A stretch of DNA of 64,000 bases from Bordetella sp. FB-8. GTDB taxonomy: Bacteria > Pseudomonadota > Gammaproteobacteria > Burkholderiales > Burkholderiaceae_B. The notes under the pieces are model-generated. The model had not been told where the DNA came from. It ran no database searches and was given only the letters and a program-made list of their open reading frames with translations. Where the stretch lies: contig NZ_KB907784.1 in the NCBI RefSeq assembly GCF_000382185.1, forward strand, positions 2,620,633 to 2,684,632, given 5' to 3'. Position numbers and translations under genes: made by a program. This document shows, piece after piece, positions 1-7,362 of the stretch. How positions within the stretch are numbered: the stretch's first letter is position 1; each line of letters starts with the position of its first letter.

Positions 1-1256
1 ATTTCACCCACCAGCTTTTCGCTTTCTCGCGAGGCGGTGCCATTGCCGATGGCGACCAGGTCCACCTTGTGGCGGGCGCACAGCGCAGCCAGTGTATTGA
101 TGGTGCCTTCGACATCGCGGCGCGGCTCGAAAGGATAGACGGTGGTGGTCTCGACCACCTTGCCGGTGGGATCGATGACGGCGATCTTGCAGCCGGTGCG
201 TATGCCCGGGTCCAGGCCCAGTACCGCCTTGGGACCGGCGGGGGCGGCCAGCAGCAGGTCCTTTAGGTTGGCGGCGAAGACGCGGATGGCTTCCGCTTCG
301 GCCTGCTCTCGTAGTTTGCCGAAAAACTCGCTCTCGAAAGCCGTGAGCAGTTTCACCCGCCAGGTCCAGCGGCAGACTTCGCCCAGCCAGAGCGAACGCG
401 GCGTGGCGTCTAGTGCAAACAGGCTTTTGCCGAGTTTGAGGAACGCGGCGATGCGCGTCACGCACGGGTGCGGTTTCTCGGCTTCCAGCTCGGTCTGCAG
501 GCCCACGCGCAGTTCCAGCACGCCCTGCTGGCGGCCGCGCAGGAGCGCGAGCACGCGGTGCGAAGGCAGCGTGCGCAAAGATTCGCTGAAGTCGAACCAG
601 TCGCGAAAGTTCGCGCCCTCGGCTTGCTTGCCTTCGGATACCTTGGAATACAGCACACCGGTATGCCATAGATGCTCGCGCATGTCGGCCAGCAAGTCGG
701 CGTTCTCGGCATAGCGTTCGGCCAGAATGTCGCGCGCGCCGTCCAGCGCCGCCTTGGCGTCGGTGATCGAGGCCTCGGGGTTCAGGTACCGCGCGGCCAG
801 GGCGGCCGGGTCGCATGAGGCATCGGCCAAGATGGCATCGGCCAGCGGCTCCAGGCCTGCCTCGCGCGCGATCTGGGCACGGGTGCGACGCTTGGGCTTG
901 TAGGGGGCGTAGAGATCCTCAAGCCGCTGCTTGGTGTCGGCCGTGGCGATTTCCTGCTTCAGCTCGGCAGTGAGCTTGCCCTGCTGCGTGATGGACTCCA
1001 GGATGGCCAGGCGGCGTGTCTCGAGTTCGCGCAAGTAGACCAGGCGCACTTCCAGTTCGCGCAGTACGGTGTCGTCCAGGCCGCCGGTGGCTTCCTTGCG
1101 GTAGCGCGCGATGAAAGGCACCGTGGCGCCGTCGTCCAGCAGATCCACGGCGGCGGCCACCTGGGCGGGGCGTGAGTTCAGCTCGCTGGCAAGCTGGGCA
1201 ATGATGCGGGCGGGATCGACAGCGGGGGCGGTAACGGCAGAGGAAGCAAGAGACAT
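1..1256 (-). CDS. tex: Tex-family RNA-binding transcription accessory protein, C-terminus cut by window edge
   Basis: About 418 codons are present, from an ATG at 1256 to the window edge. The N-terminus reads MSLASSAVTAPAVDPARI and continues with the Tex hallmark PFIARYRKEATGGLDD, followed by the helical core (YAPYKPKRRTRAQIAREAG). The YqgF/RNase H-like domain begins near residue 345 (GLDPGIRTGCKIAVID). The helix-hairpin-helix and C-terminal S1 domains should lie beyond position 1. Tex proteins are cytoplasmic nucleic-acid-binding factors that affect transcription and, in Bordetella, toxin gene expression. The gene is divergent from the helicase gene with a 78-bp gap. Confidence 0.93.
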   Translation of the reverse strand, partial: MSLASSAVTAPAVDPARIIAQLASELNSRPAQVAAAVDLLDDGATVPFIARYRKEATGGLDDTVLRELEVRLVYLRELETRRLAILESITQQGKLTAELKQEIATADTKQRLEDLYAPYKPKRRTRAQIAREAGLEPLADAILADASCDPAALAARYLNPEASITDAKAALDGARDILAERYAENADLLADMREHLWHTGVLYSKVSEGKQAEGANFRDWFDFSESLRTLPSHRVLALLRGRQQGVLELRVGLQTELEAEKPHPCVTRIAAFLKLGKSLFALDATPRSLWLGEVCRWTWRVKLLTAFESEFFGKLREQAEAEAIRVFAANLKDLLLAAPAGPKAVLGLDPGIRTGCKIAVIDPTGKVVETTTVYPFEPRRDVEGTINTLAALCARHKVDLVAIGNGTASRESEKLVGE

Positions 1257-1334
1257 CGGAAATGCGGGAAAAATGCGGAGAAAGGAGGATTTTGCCATAC
1301 CCCGGGGCGCAGGCCGCGGACCCGTGCGGGTATC

Positions 1335-3455
1335 ATGATCCACATGTTCGATTCCGATATCGCCGACTATTTCTCCGAGCATGGCCCGCTGGCGCGCGCG
1401 TTGCCCGGCTACCGTTCCCGGCAGGCGCAGGTTGAGCTGGCCGAGGCCATAGGCCAGACCATGCGCGAGCGCGGCACGCTGGTGGCCGAGGCCGGTACGG
1501 GCATAGGCAAGACCTGGGCCTATCTGGTGCCAGCCATCGTCCAAGGCGGCAAAGTCCTGATCTCCACCGGCACACGCACCCTACAGGACCAGCTTTACGG
1601 CCGCGACCTGCCGCGTGTGCGCGAGGCCCTGGCTGCGCCGGTGTCGGTGGCCCTGCTCAAGGGGCGGGGCAACTACGTATGCCATTACCACCTGGACCGC
1701 CTGCAAGGCGACGACCGCGCACTGAAGTCGCGGTCCGAAGGGGCACAACTGCGCAAAATCCAGCGCTTTGCCGGCATATCCAAGACCGGCGACCGCGCCG
1801 ACCTGGGCGACGTGCCGGAAGATGCCGACATCTGGCAGCGCGTAACTTCCACGCGCGAGAACTGTCTGGGTCAGGACTGTCCGCGCATCCGCGACTGCTT
1901 CGTGGTCAAGGCGCGCCGCCAGGCGCAGGAGGCCGATGTGGTGGTGGTCAACCACGCCTTGTTCATGGCCGATCTGGTGCTGCGCGATGAAGGCGTGACC
2001 GATCTTTTGCCCGAGGCCGACACGGTGATCTTCGATGAGGCGCATCAGTTGCCCGACACCGCCACGCGCTTTCTGGGCAGCAGCGTGTCCACGCACCAGT
2101 TGATGGATTTCGGCCGCGCCATGGAGGCGGCAGGCCTGGCCTATGCGCGCGAGGCGGCCAACTGGGGCGAGGTATCGCGCCAACTGGAGACCGCCGCGCG
2201 CGAATTACGCCTGGCCTGCGCGCCGCTGGAGCGCATGCCGGGACGCAAGGCGACCTTCGAGGCCATGCCCGAGCCTGACGTCTTCGACGCGGCGTTGGCG
2301 CATTTGCACGAAGTCCTGGATGCCGCGGCGCGCGCCTTGCTGGGCGTGGCCGAGAAGCATCCCGATCTGATGACCGCCGGACGCCAGGGCGCCGAATTGA
2401 GTGCTCGCCTGGCGCGCTGGGCGCTGCCCGGGCGCGACGGCAAGTCGTCGCCGCAAGCCCTGGAGGCAGGGTGGGGCACCGATGCCAACTTGCCCGCGCA
2501 GGAGTCCGCACACACGACCGGCTCAGCGGCGGATACGGCTTTGCATAGCCCATCCGTCGACGTGTCCGCAGTCTTCGGCGTGGCGGCGCAGGGTCCGATG
2601 GTCAGATGGGTCGAGCAAGGCCTGCATCATGTGCGCCTGCATGCCGCACCGCTGTCGGTGGCGCAGGCTTTCTCGCGCTATCGCAAGCCGGAACAGGCCT
2701 GGGTGCTGACCTCGGCCACTTTATCGGTGCATGGCGATTTTCATCACTTCATCGCGCAACTGGGCCTGCAGGAAGCTCGCACGGCGCGCTGGGAGTCGCC
2801 CTTCGACTATGCCTCGCAGGCTTTGCTGTTCGTTCCTCAGGGCATGCCCGAGCCGCAGTCGCCGCAGTTCACCGAGCGTTTCGTGCAGGCATTGATGCCG
2901 CTGCTCGAGGCCAGCCCCGGCGGCGCATTGGTCTTGTGCACGACGCTGCGCGCGGTCGAGCGCGTGGCGCAAGGCCTGGCCGATGCCTTCGAACAGGCAG
3001 GCCACGACTGGCCGCTGCTGCGTCAGGGTGATGCCACCAGGCGCGAACTGCTCGATCGCTTCGCCAGGCTGGATCATCCGGTGCTGGTGGGCAGCGCAAG
3101 CTTCTGGGAAGGCATAGACCTGCCCGGAGAAATCCTCACGCTGGTGGCCATCGACAAACTGCCCTTCGCCCCGCCCGACGACCCTGTGATCGAGGCGCGC
3201 TTGCGCGCCTGCCGGGCGCAGGGCGGCAATCCCTTCGCGGAATATCAACTGCCCGAAGCAGCCCTGGCCTTGAAGCAAGGCGCCGGCCGCCTGATTCGTA
3301 CCGAGCAGGACTGGGGGGTGCTGATGGTGGGTGATGCGCGCCTGGTGGAAAAACCCTATGGCAAGCGCCTATGGCGCGGTTTGCCGCCGTTCGCGCGCAC
3401 GCGCAGCCTGGACGAGGCGCTGGCTTTCTATGCGCGCCGAGCGCAACCGGCGTAG
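1335..3455 (+). CDS. ATP-dependent DNA helicase, DinG/YoaA (XPD-like) family
   Basis: This 706-residue superfamily 2 helicase has Walker A GTGIGKT at residues 54-60 and a DEAH box at 234-237. Four cysteines (116, 177, 182, 188) between them match the 4Fe-4S cluster of the XPD/DinG family. The C-terminal helicase motifs are present (GSASFWEGIDLPG, QGAGRLIRTEQD). The family unwinds DNA 5' to 3' and acts on R-loops and damaged replication intermediates. The ATG at 1335 is used; a second in-frame ATG at 1344 would remove three residues. Length fits YoaA-like proteins better than classical DinG extended by an exonuclease domain. An intrinsic terminator follows. Confidence 0.93.
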   Translation: MIHMFDSDIADYFSEHGPLARALPGYRSRQAQVELAEAIGQTMRERGTLVAEAGTGIGKTWAYLVPAIVQGGKVLISTGTRTLQDQLYGRDLPRVREALAAPVSVALLKGRGNYVCHYHLDRLQGDDRALKSRSEGAQLRKIQRFAGISKTGDRADLGDVPEDADIWQRVTSTRENCLGQDCPRIRDCFVVKARRQAQEADVVVVNHALFMADLVLRDEGVTDLLPEADTVIFDEAHQLPDTATRFLGSSVSTHQLMDFGRAMEAAGLAYAREAANWGEVSRQLETAARELRLACAPLERMPGRKATFEAMPEPDVFDAALAHLHEVLDAAARALLGVAEKHPDLMTAGRQGAELSARLARWALPGRDGKSSPQALEAGWGTDANLPAQESAHTTGSAADTALHSPSVDVSAVFGVAAQGPMVRWVEQGLHHVRLHAAPLSVAQAFSRYRKPEQAWVLTSATLSVHGDFHHFIAQLGLQEARTARWESPFDYASQALLFVPQGMPEPQSPQFTERFVQALMPLLEASPGGALVLCTTLRAVERVAQGLADAFEQAGHDWPLLRQGDATRRELLDRFARLDHPVLVGSASFWEGIDLPGEILTLVAIDKLPFAPPDDPVIEARLRACRAQGGNPFAEYQLPEAALALKQGAGRLIRTEQDWGVLMVGDARLVEKPYGKRLWRGLPPFARTRSLDEALAFYARRAQPA

Positions 3456-3521
3456 TGCGCGATACAACGTTTTTGCTTCGTAATCGGGTATTTTTCTTGG
3501 CGAAATAGCGATCCTTGCGGG

Positions 3522-3558
3522 GGGGCGATCTTTTTTAGGATAGCCCCATCTTTTTTTT
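3522..3558 (+). terminator. Rho-independent terminator after the helicase gene
   Basis: GGGGCGATC (3522-3530) pairs with GATAGCCCC (3539-3547) with one mismatch and is followed by ATC and eight T residues (3551-3558). It ends right where the next gene's earliest possible start codon lies, so it also sits in the gntK leader. Confidence 0.75.
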
Positions 3559-3568
3559 GAGACCCAAT

Positions 3569-4108
3569 GTGAAAAGCGGAAATATTTCAGCGTTGGTGGT
3601 GATGGGGGTCGCCGGGTGCGGCAAAACCAGCGTTGCGCAGGCCATCGTGGCCCGTCTGGGCGGATGTCTGATCGAAGGCGACGCGTTTCATCCGCAGGTC
3701 AATGTGGACAAAATGCGCCGCGGTATAGCACTAACCGACCAGGACAGGCGCGGCTGGCTCGACCGGCTGGTCCAGGAATTGGCGGCTGCACAGCAGGGCG
3801 GCGATCACGCTGTACTGGCCTGTTCGGCGCTCAAGCGCCGCTACCGGGACCGCCTGCGCGCCGGGGGGGCGTGCCTGGGCTTCGTTTTTCTGCAGTTGCC
3901 CGAAGCTGAAGCCCTCAGTCGCGTGGCGCAGCGTGTCGGCCATTTCATGCCGGACTCCCTGGTGGCCAGCCAGTTCGCCGACCTGGAGCCGCCGTCGGCT
4001 GAGGCGCTTGTGCTGACGGTCGACGCCACGCTGCCGGTGCAGGCCATCGCCGAGCAGGTGGCGCACTGGTATGCCCGGATTCAGTCCGGCGGGAACAAAT
4101 CCGATTGA
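3569..4108 (+). CDS. gntK: Gluconokinase (GntK family)
   Basis: A P-loop sugar kinase of about 179 residues that would phosphorylate D-gluconate to 6-phosphogluconate in the cytoplasm. The P-loop is GVAGCGKTS near the N-terminus. It is followed by the family motifs EGDAFHPQVNVDKMRRGIAL (gluconate and metal site), LACSALKRRYRDRLR and the lid-region HFMPDSLVASQFADLEPP. No ATG lies at the right distance upstream of the P-loop: GTG at 3569 is preferred, and TTG at 3557 is possible but falls within the terminator T-run. A G7 run at 3863-3869 is in frame. No gluconate transporter is adjacent, although a broken MFS gene follows. Confidence 0.85.
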   Translation: MKSGNISALVVMGVAGCGKTSVAQAIVARLGGCLIEGDAFHPQVNVDKMRRGIALTDQDRRGWLDRLVQELAAAQQGGDHAVLACSALKRRYRDRLRAGGACLGFVFLQLPEAEALSRVAQRVGHFMPDSLVASQFADLEPPSAEALVLTVDATLPVQAIAEQVAHWYARIQSGGNKSD

Positions 4109-4177
4109 GGGCAACAAGCGCCGTCCCGGGGTGGCGTGAATGAAGGAGCGGGTCAAACCTCGATTTCAGGAGGGGCC

Positions 4178-4328
4178 ATGACCACAATGTCAGAAAATGC
4201 AATACCGAAAGGACGCGGGGTGAGCGATTTTCTTGCTGGGTATGGGCGTACTTATCAAGGATTTCGATCGCATCAACATCTCTGTCGCAGGGCCTGAGCC
4301 GATCGAGGCGATGGCCGAGCGCGACTGA
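4178..4328 (+). pseudogene. Remnant of an MFS transporter N-terminus, frameshifted and truncated
   Basis: A good ribosome site (caggagggg) precedes ATG 4178, which encodes MTTMSENAIPKGRGVSDFL. The reading frame then shifts; the +1 frame reads FLLGMGVLIKDFDRINISVA, the classic first-helix signature of ACS-type MFS permeases (FDRINISVA), and ends in TGA at 4326-4328. About 50 residues remain of a protein that normally has over 400. It is plausibly the lost sugar-acid permease of the adjacent gluconokinase; that link is inference. Confidence 0.7.
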
Positions 4329-4366
4329 ATCGTGGGCCGCACGCTCGGACGGCTTTGCCGTTACAC

Positions 4367-4400
4367 AAAAAAGAGCCTGCGCAAGCAGGCTCTCGTTTTT
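4367..4400 (-). terminator. Bidirectional intrinsic terminator downstream of bamD
   Basis: A perfect 8-bp stem (GAGCCTGC, loop GCAA, GCAGGCTC; 4373-4392) is flanked by A-runs on the left and T-runs on the right, so it can end transcription in both directions. On the minus strand it lies 22 bp past the bamD stop codon. Confidence 0.85.
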
Positions 4401-4421
4401 GATGGCTGCCGGATGCTGGCG

Positions 4422-5285
4422 TCAGAATACCTGCCACCAGGCCTTTTTCGTGAGCAGGGCCAGTCCGTCCTTCTTGTACTTGCTATTGGGATAGTTCTCG
4501 TCCAGCACGCGTTCGGAATCCTGCTGCAGCTTGGTCATGCCGAGCTTGCCGTAGGCCAGCGTCATGATGTAGAGCGCGGGCTCCGCCGCCGGCACGCCCG
4601 AGAAGTCGGTGATGACGGTCTGGGCGCGATCGGCCGCAGCCAGGTAGGAGCCGTGTTGGTAGTAATAGTTCGCGACATAGACATTGCCCATGGCCAGCGC
4701 GTTGACCAGCCAGACCATGCGCAGTTTGGCGTCTTTGGCGTAGCGGCTTTCGGGAAAGCGCTTGACCAACTCGGAAAAGGCGTCATAGGAAGCGTGCAAG
4801 CCCTTGGGGTCACGCTCGGCCGGGTCCTGGCCGGAGATCCAGGTGCCCAGTGCGCCGGCCTGCGAGAAGGTGATCAGCCCCTTCAGGTAGAGTGCATAGT
4901 CGGTGCCGGGATGGTTGGGATAGAGCCGCATGAACCGGTCGACGTCGGCCAGTGCCTGATCGCGTTCGCCGTCCTTCCAGTTGACGTAGGCCAGGTTCAG
5001 ATCGGCCTGTTGTGCATAAACGCCGAAGGGGAAGCGACTTTCGATGGCTGTGAGATGGGTGCGGGCCTCACTCCAGCGATCGTTGTTCATGTCGTCCTTG
5101 GCCGTGGAGTAGAGCTGCTCGACAGTCCATGTGGCGGTTGGGTCGGGCTTGTCGGCGTTGCCGGCACAGCCGCTGATCAACATCAGGGCCGTCAGGGCCG
5201 TCAAGGCCGTGGCAAGGCGCAGCGCCGGGCGGCGCAGGAGGCCGGAAACCGGGCCTGAGAACGAAGGAGCAGCCGGGAGGGACAT
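4422..5285 (-). CDS. bamD: Outer membrane assembly lipoprotein BamD
   Basis: A 287-residue lipoprotein with an N-terminal signal peptide ending in the lipobox LISGC (lipidated Cys about residue 40). The rest is built of TPR-like helical repeats typical of BamD/ComL (ESRFPFGVYAQQADLNLAYV, RFMRLYPNHPGTDYALYLKG, DENYPNSKYKKDG). BamD is an essential BAM-complex component in the periplasmic leaflet of the outer membrane and helps BamA insert beta-barrel proteins. The start chosen is ATG 5285; an in-frame ATG at 5342 would overlap the divergent rluD start and add a stretch unlike a signal peptide. The bamD/rluD divergent pair is common in beta- and gamma-proteobacteria. Confidence 0.95.
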   Translation of the reverse strand: MSLPAAPSFSGPVSGLLRRPALRLATALTALTALMLISGCAGNADKPDPTATWTVEQLYSTAKDDMNNDRWSEARTHLTAIESRFPFGVYAQQADLNLAYVNWKDGERDQALADVDRFMRLYPNHPGTDYALYLKGLITFSQAGALGTWISGQDPAERDPKGLHASYDAFSELVKRFPESRYAKDAKLRMVWLVNALAMGNVYVANYYYQHGSYLAAADRAQTVITDFSGVPAAEPALYIMTLAYGKLGMTKLQQDSERVLDENYPNSKYKKDGLALLTKKAWWQVF

Positions 5286-5340
5286 CACGAGACGTATTTC
5301 CTTGATGGTAGGATGTGGGAGGATTATATGATTTGTCTCC

Positions 5341-6426
5341 ATGTCTGATATAGCCTCCGGCCGTTCCCTCAAACAGGCCGCCTCAAAAACGGGGCCCGTC
5401 CCTACGGGGGCCGTCTCTGGCGACGGGCTTCTGGACGACCCTTCGGACGAAAACCTGGACGATGTCCTCGGGGGGGGGGCGGCGGGCGAGCCGATTCTCA
5501 TCACGGTGCCTTCCGGGCAACGCGCCGACCGCCTCGACAAGGTGCTGGCGGCGCTGCTTGCGCAGCATTCCCGCAGCCGCCTGCAAGGCTGGATCGAGGC
5601 CGGCCATGTACGGGTCAATGGGGCGATTGCCAAGGTGCGTACCCTCGTCGGACCCACCGACCGGATCGAAGTCCGGGTGCAGCCCAGTCCGGAAAGCCAG
5701 GCCTTCGCGCCGGAACCTATTGATTTCACCGTGGTGGCCGACAGTGCCGACTGGATCGTGGTCGACAAACCCGCTGGCCTGGTGACCCATCCCGGCGCCG
5801 GCAACTGGCACGGTACTTTGCTCAACGGCCTTTTGCATCGATATCCGGAATTGGTCCGCGTGGCCCGCGCCGGCATTGTGCACCGCCTGGATAAGGACAC
5901 ATCGGGCCTGATGGTGGTGGCGCGCCACGAGACCGCGCAGACGCATCTGGTGAGGCAACTGCAGGCCCGTACGGTGGGGCGGGAGTACCTCGCGCTGGTG
6001 CACGGCCGCCTGGGCGCCGGCGGCACGGTAGACCGGCCCCTGGGACGAGATCCGCGTGTGCCGGTGCGCATGAGCGTCGAACGGCCCATCGCGCCCAAGC
6101 CCGCCATGACGCATTATCGGGCCGAGCGCCAGGGTGAGGCGCAGTGCGGTGGGTCGCATGCGGCGGCTGCGCCGGTCACGCAGGTGGTCTGCCGCCTGGA
6201 AACGGGCCGCACACATCAGATCCGTGTGCACATGGCCAGTCTCGGGCATCCCCTGTTGGGCGATGTTCTGTACGGTGGTCGCCCGCTGGCCGGTGCTGCG
6301 CGGCAGATGCTGCATGCGCGAACCCTGCGCTTTGACAACCCCGCCGACGGGGTGCTCTTGACCTTCCAGTCCTGCTTGCCGGAGGACATGCTCGCAGTCC
6401 AGGAATCCATACGATGGAATTCATAA
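5341..6426 (+). CDS. rluD: 23S rRNA pseudouridine synthase RluD
   Basis: A 361-residue RluA-family enzyme that isomerises uridines in helix 69 of 23S rRNA. After a poorly conserved 50-residue N-terminal extension there is an S4 RNA-binding domain (residues about 62-115), then the catalytic domain with the signature HRLDKDTSGL (catalytic Asp about 184), VDKPAGLVTHPG and GRTHQIRVHMASLGHPLLGD. A G10 homopolymer at 5470-5479 encodes the Gly run at residues 44-46 and is in frame here. The gene's 3' end overlaps the pgeF start by 13 bp, so the two are probably translationally coupled. Confidence 0.95.
   Translation: MSDIASGRSLKQAASKTGPVPTGAVSGDGLLDDPSDENLDDVLGGGAAGEPILITVPSGQRADRLDKVLAALLAQHSRSRLQGWIEAGHVRVNGAIAKVRTLVGPTDRIEVRVQPSPESQAFAPEPIDFTVVADSADWIVVDKPAGLVTHPGAGNWHGTLLNGLLHRYPELVRVARAGIVHRLDKDTSGLMVVARHETAQTHLVRQLQARTVGREYLALVHGRLGAGGTVDRPLGRDPRVPVRMSVERPIAPKPAMTHYRAERQGEAQCGGSHAAAAPVTQVVCRLETGRTHQIRVHMASLGHPLLGDVLYGGRPLAGAARQMLHARTLRFDNPADGVLLTFQSCLPEDMLAVQESIRWNS
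5470..5479 (+). repeat. G10 homopolymer inside the rluD coding region
   Basis: Ten consecutive G residues span codons 44-47, upstream of the S4 domain. The present length keeps rluD open. Any change not a multiple of three would truncate the protein before its RNA-binding domain. Confidence 0.95.
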
Positions 6427-7238
6427 GTGTCGAAAAGCGAATCGGCGATCTGCCGGTCGTGACAGGCGCCGATTGGCCGGGGGTGCGCTACTTCTGCACC
6501 ACGCGTGCCGGCGGCGTGGGCACCGCACCGCACGATACGCTCAATCTGGGTCTGCGCGCCAACGACCGGCCCGAGGCTGTAGCCGAGAACCGCCGCCGCG
6601 TGTGCGCGGCGGCGCCGGGCGAACCCCTGTGGCTGCGCCAGGTGCATGGCGCAGATGTGGTGGATGCCGATGCGCCGTGCGGGCCGGTCGAGCCGCCGGC
6701 CGACGCCAGCGTGACCATCCAGCCCGGCCGGGTGCTGGCTATCATGGTGGCCGACTGTCTGCCCGTGGTCATCAGCGATGCGCACGGCAGTGTCCTGGGC
6801 GTGGCGCACGCGGGATGGCGCGGCCTGGCGGGCGGCGTACTCGAGAACACGCTGCGCGCCATGCAGGCCAAGCAGCCCGCGGCGCAGGGCTGGCGTGCCT
6901 GGGTGGGGCCGGGCATCGGTCCCGCGGCTTTCGAGGTGGGCGAGGACGTGCTGCAGGCTTTTGCGCCCGACGGCCCCGAGGCCTTGGCGCTATTTGTACC
7001 GCGGCCCGGCCTGCCGCAGCCCGGCCTGACGCGGCCCGGCCTAACGCGGCCCGGCCTGCCCGGGAAATGGCTGGCCGACCTTCCGGCCCTGGCGCGTCTG
7101 CGCCTGCAGCGCGCGGGCATCGCCCAGCCGGCCCTGAGCGGCCTGTGTACCGTGGGCGACCCAGACCGATTTTTCTCGTATCGCCGCGATCGCATTACCG
7201 GTCGGATGGCGCTTCTTGCCTGGCTTGGAACCCGCTGA
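6414..7238 (+). CDS. pgeF: Peptidoglycan editing factor PgeF (YfiH, multicopper polyphenol oxidase-like)
   Basis: A 274-residue YfiH/laccase-domain protein. The conserved metal and active-site residues are present: QVHGADV (His78), VADCLPV (Cys115) and AHAGWRG (His132). The family is linked to prevention of L-Ser misincorporation in the peptidoglycan stem peptide, and purified homologues act on purine nucleosides. The start ATG lies within rluD. Residues 197-216 are four copies of a PGL-containing pentapeptide encoded by a 15-bp tandem repeat, an insertion in an otherwise conserved domain. Confidence 0.92.
   Translation: MEFISVEKRIGDLPVVTGADWPGVRYFCTTRAGGVGTAPHDTLNLGLRANDRPEAVAENRRRVCAAAPGEPLWLRQVHGADVVDADAPCGPVEPPADASVTIQPGRVLAIMVADCLPVVISDAHGSVLGVAHAGWRGLAGGVLENTLRAMQAKQPAAQGWRAWVGPGIGPAAFEVGEDVLQAFAPDGPEALALFVPRPGLPQPGLTRPGLTRPGLPGKWLADLPALARLRLQRAGIAQPALSGLCTVGDPDRFFSYRRDRITGRMALLAWLGTR
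7002..7061 (+). repeat. Four copies of a 15-bp in-frame tandem repeat in pgeF
   Basis: Units at 7002-7016, 7017-7031, 7032-7046 and 7047-7061 follow cRgcccggcctRMcg with one or two differences each. They encode RPGLP, QPGLT, RPGLT, RPGLP. Unit length is a multiple of three, so copy-number change would keep the frame. Confidence 0.93.
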
Positions 7239-7292
7239 AATTCAGCAGACAAGTTGCTTGCCGCACATCGGGATCCTTCCGTATACCCTGAC

Positions 7293-7321
7293 TTGACAGT
7301 CATGCTCGGGGCCAGCAACAT
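7293..7321 (+). promoter_or_regulatory. Possible sigma70-type promoter for phaC
   Basis: TTGACA at 7293-7298 is a perfect -35 hexamer. A 17-bp spacer leads to CAACAT, a weak -10. It lies about 40 bp upstream of the phaC start in the pgeF-phaC gap. Only the -35 is convincing. Confidence 0.3.
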
Positions 7322-7362
7322 CGACTTAAAGTGTTTTATAACAATAGTCAGACTGGTGTGGT

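Noticed and set aside
3863-3869. G7 run inside gntK, and G7 runs at 3519-3525 and 27027-27033, as phase-variable tracts
   Set aside because: They are short, and the gntK and DUF482 runs are in frame within conserved coding sequence; the first is part of a terminator stem. Nothing suggests a switch.
4332-5258. Plus-strand frame opposite bamD
   Set aside because: bamD on the minus strand has a lipobox and TPR repeats; the opposite frame has no family features.
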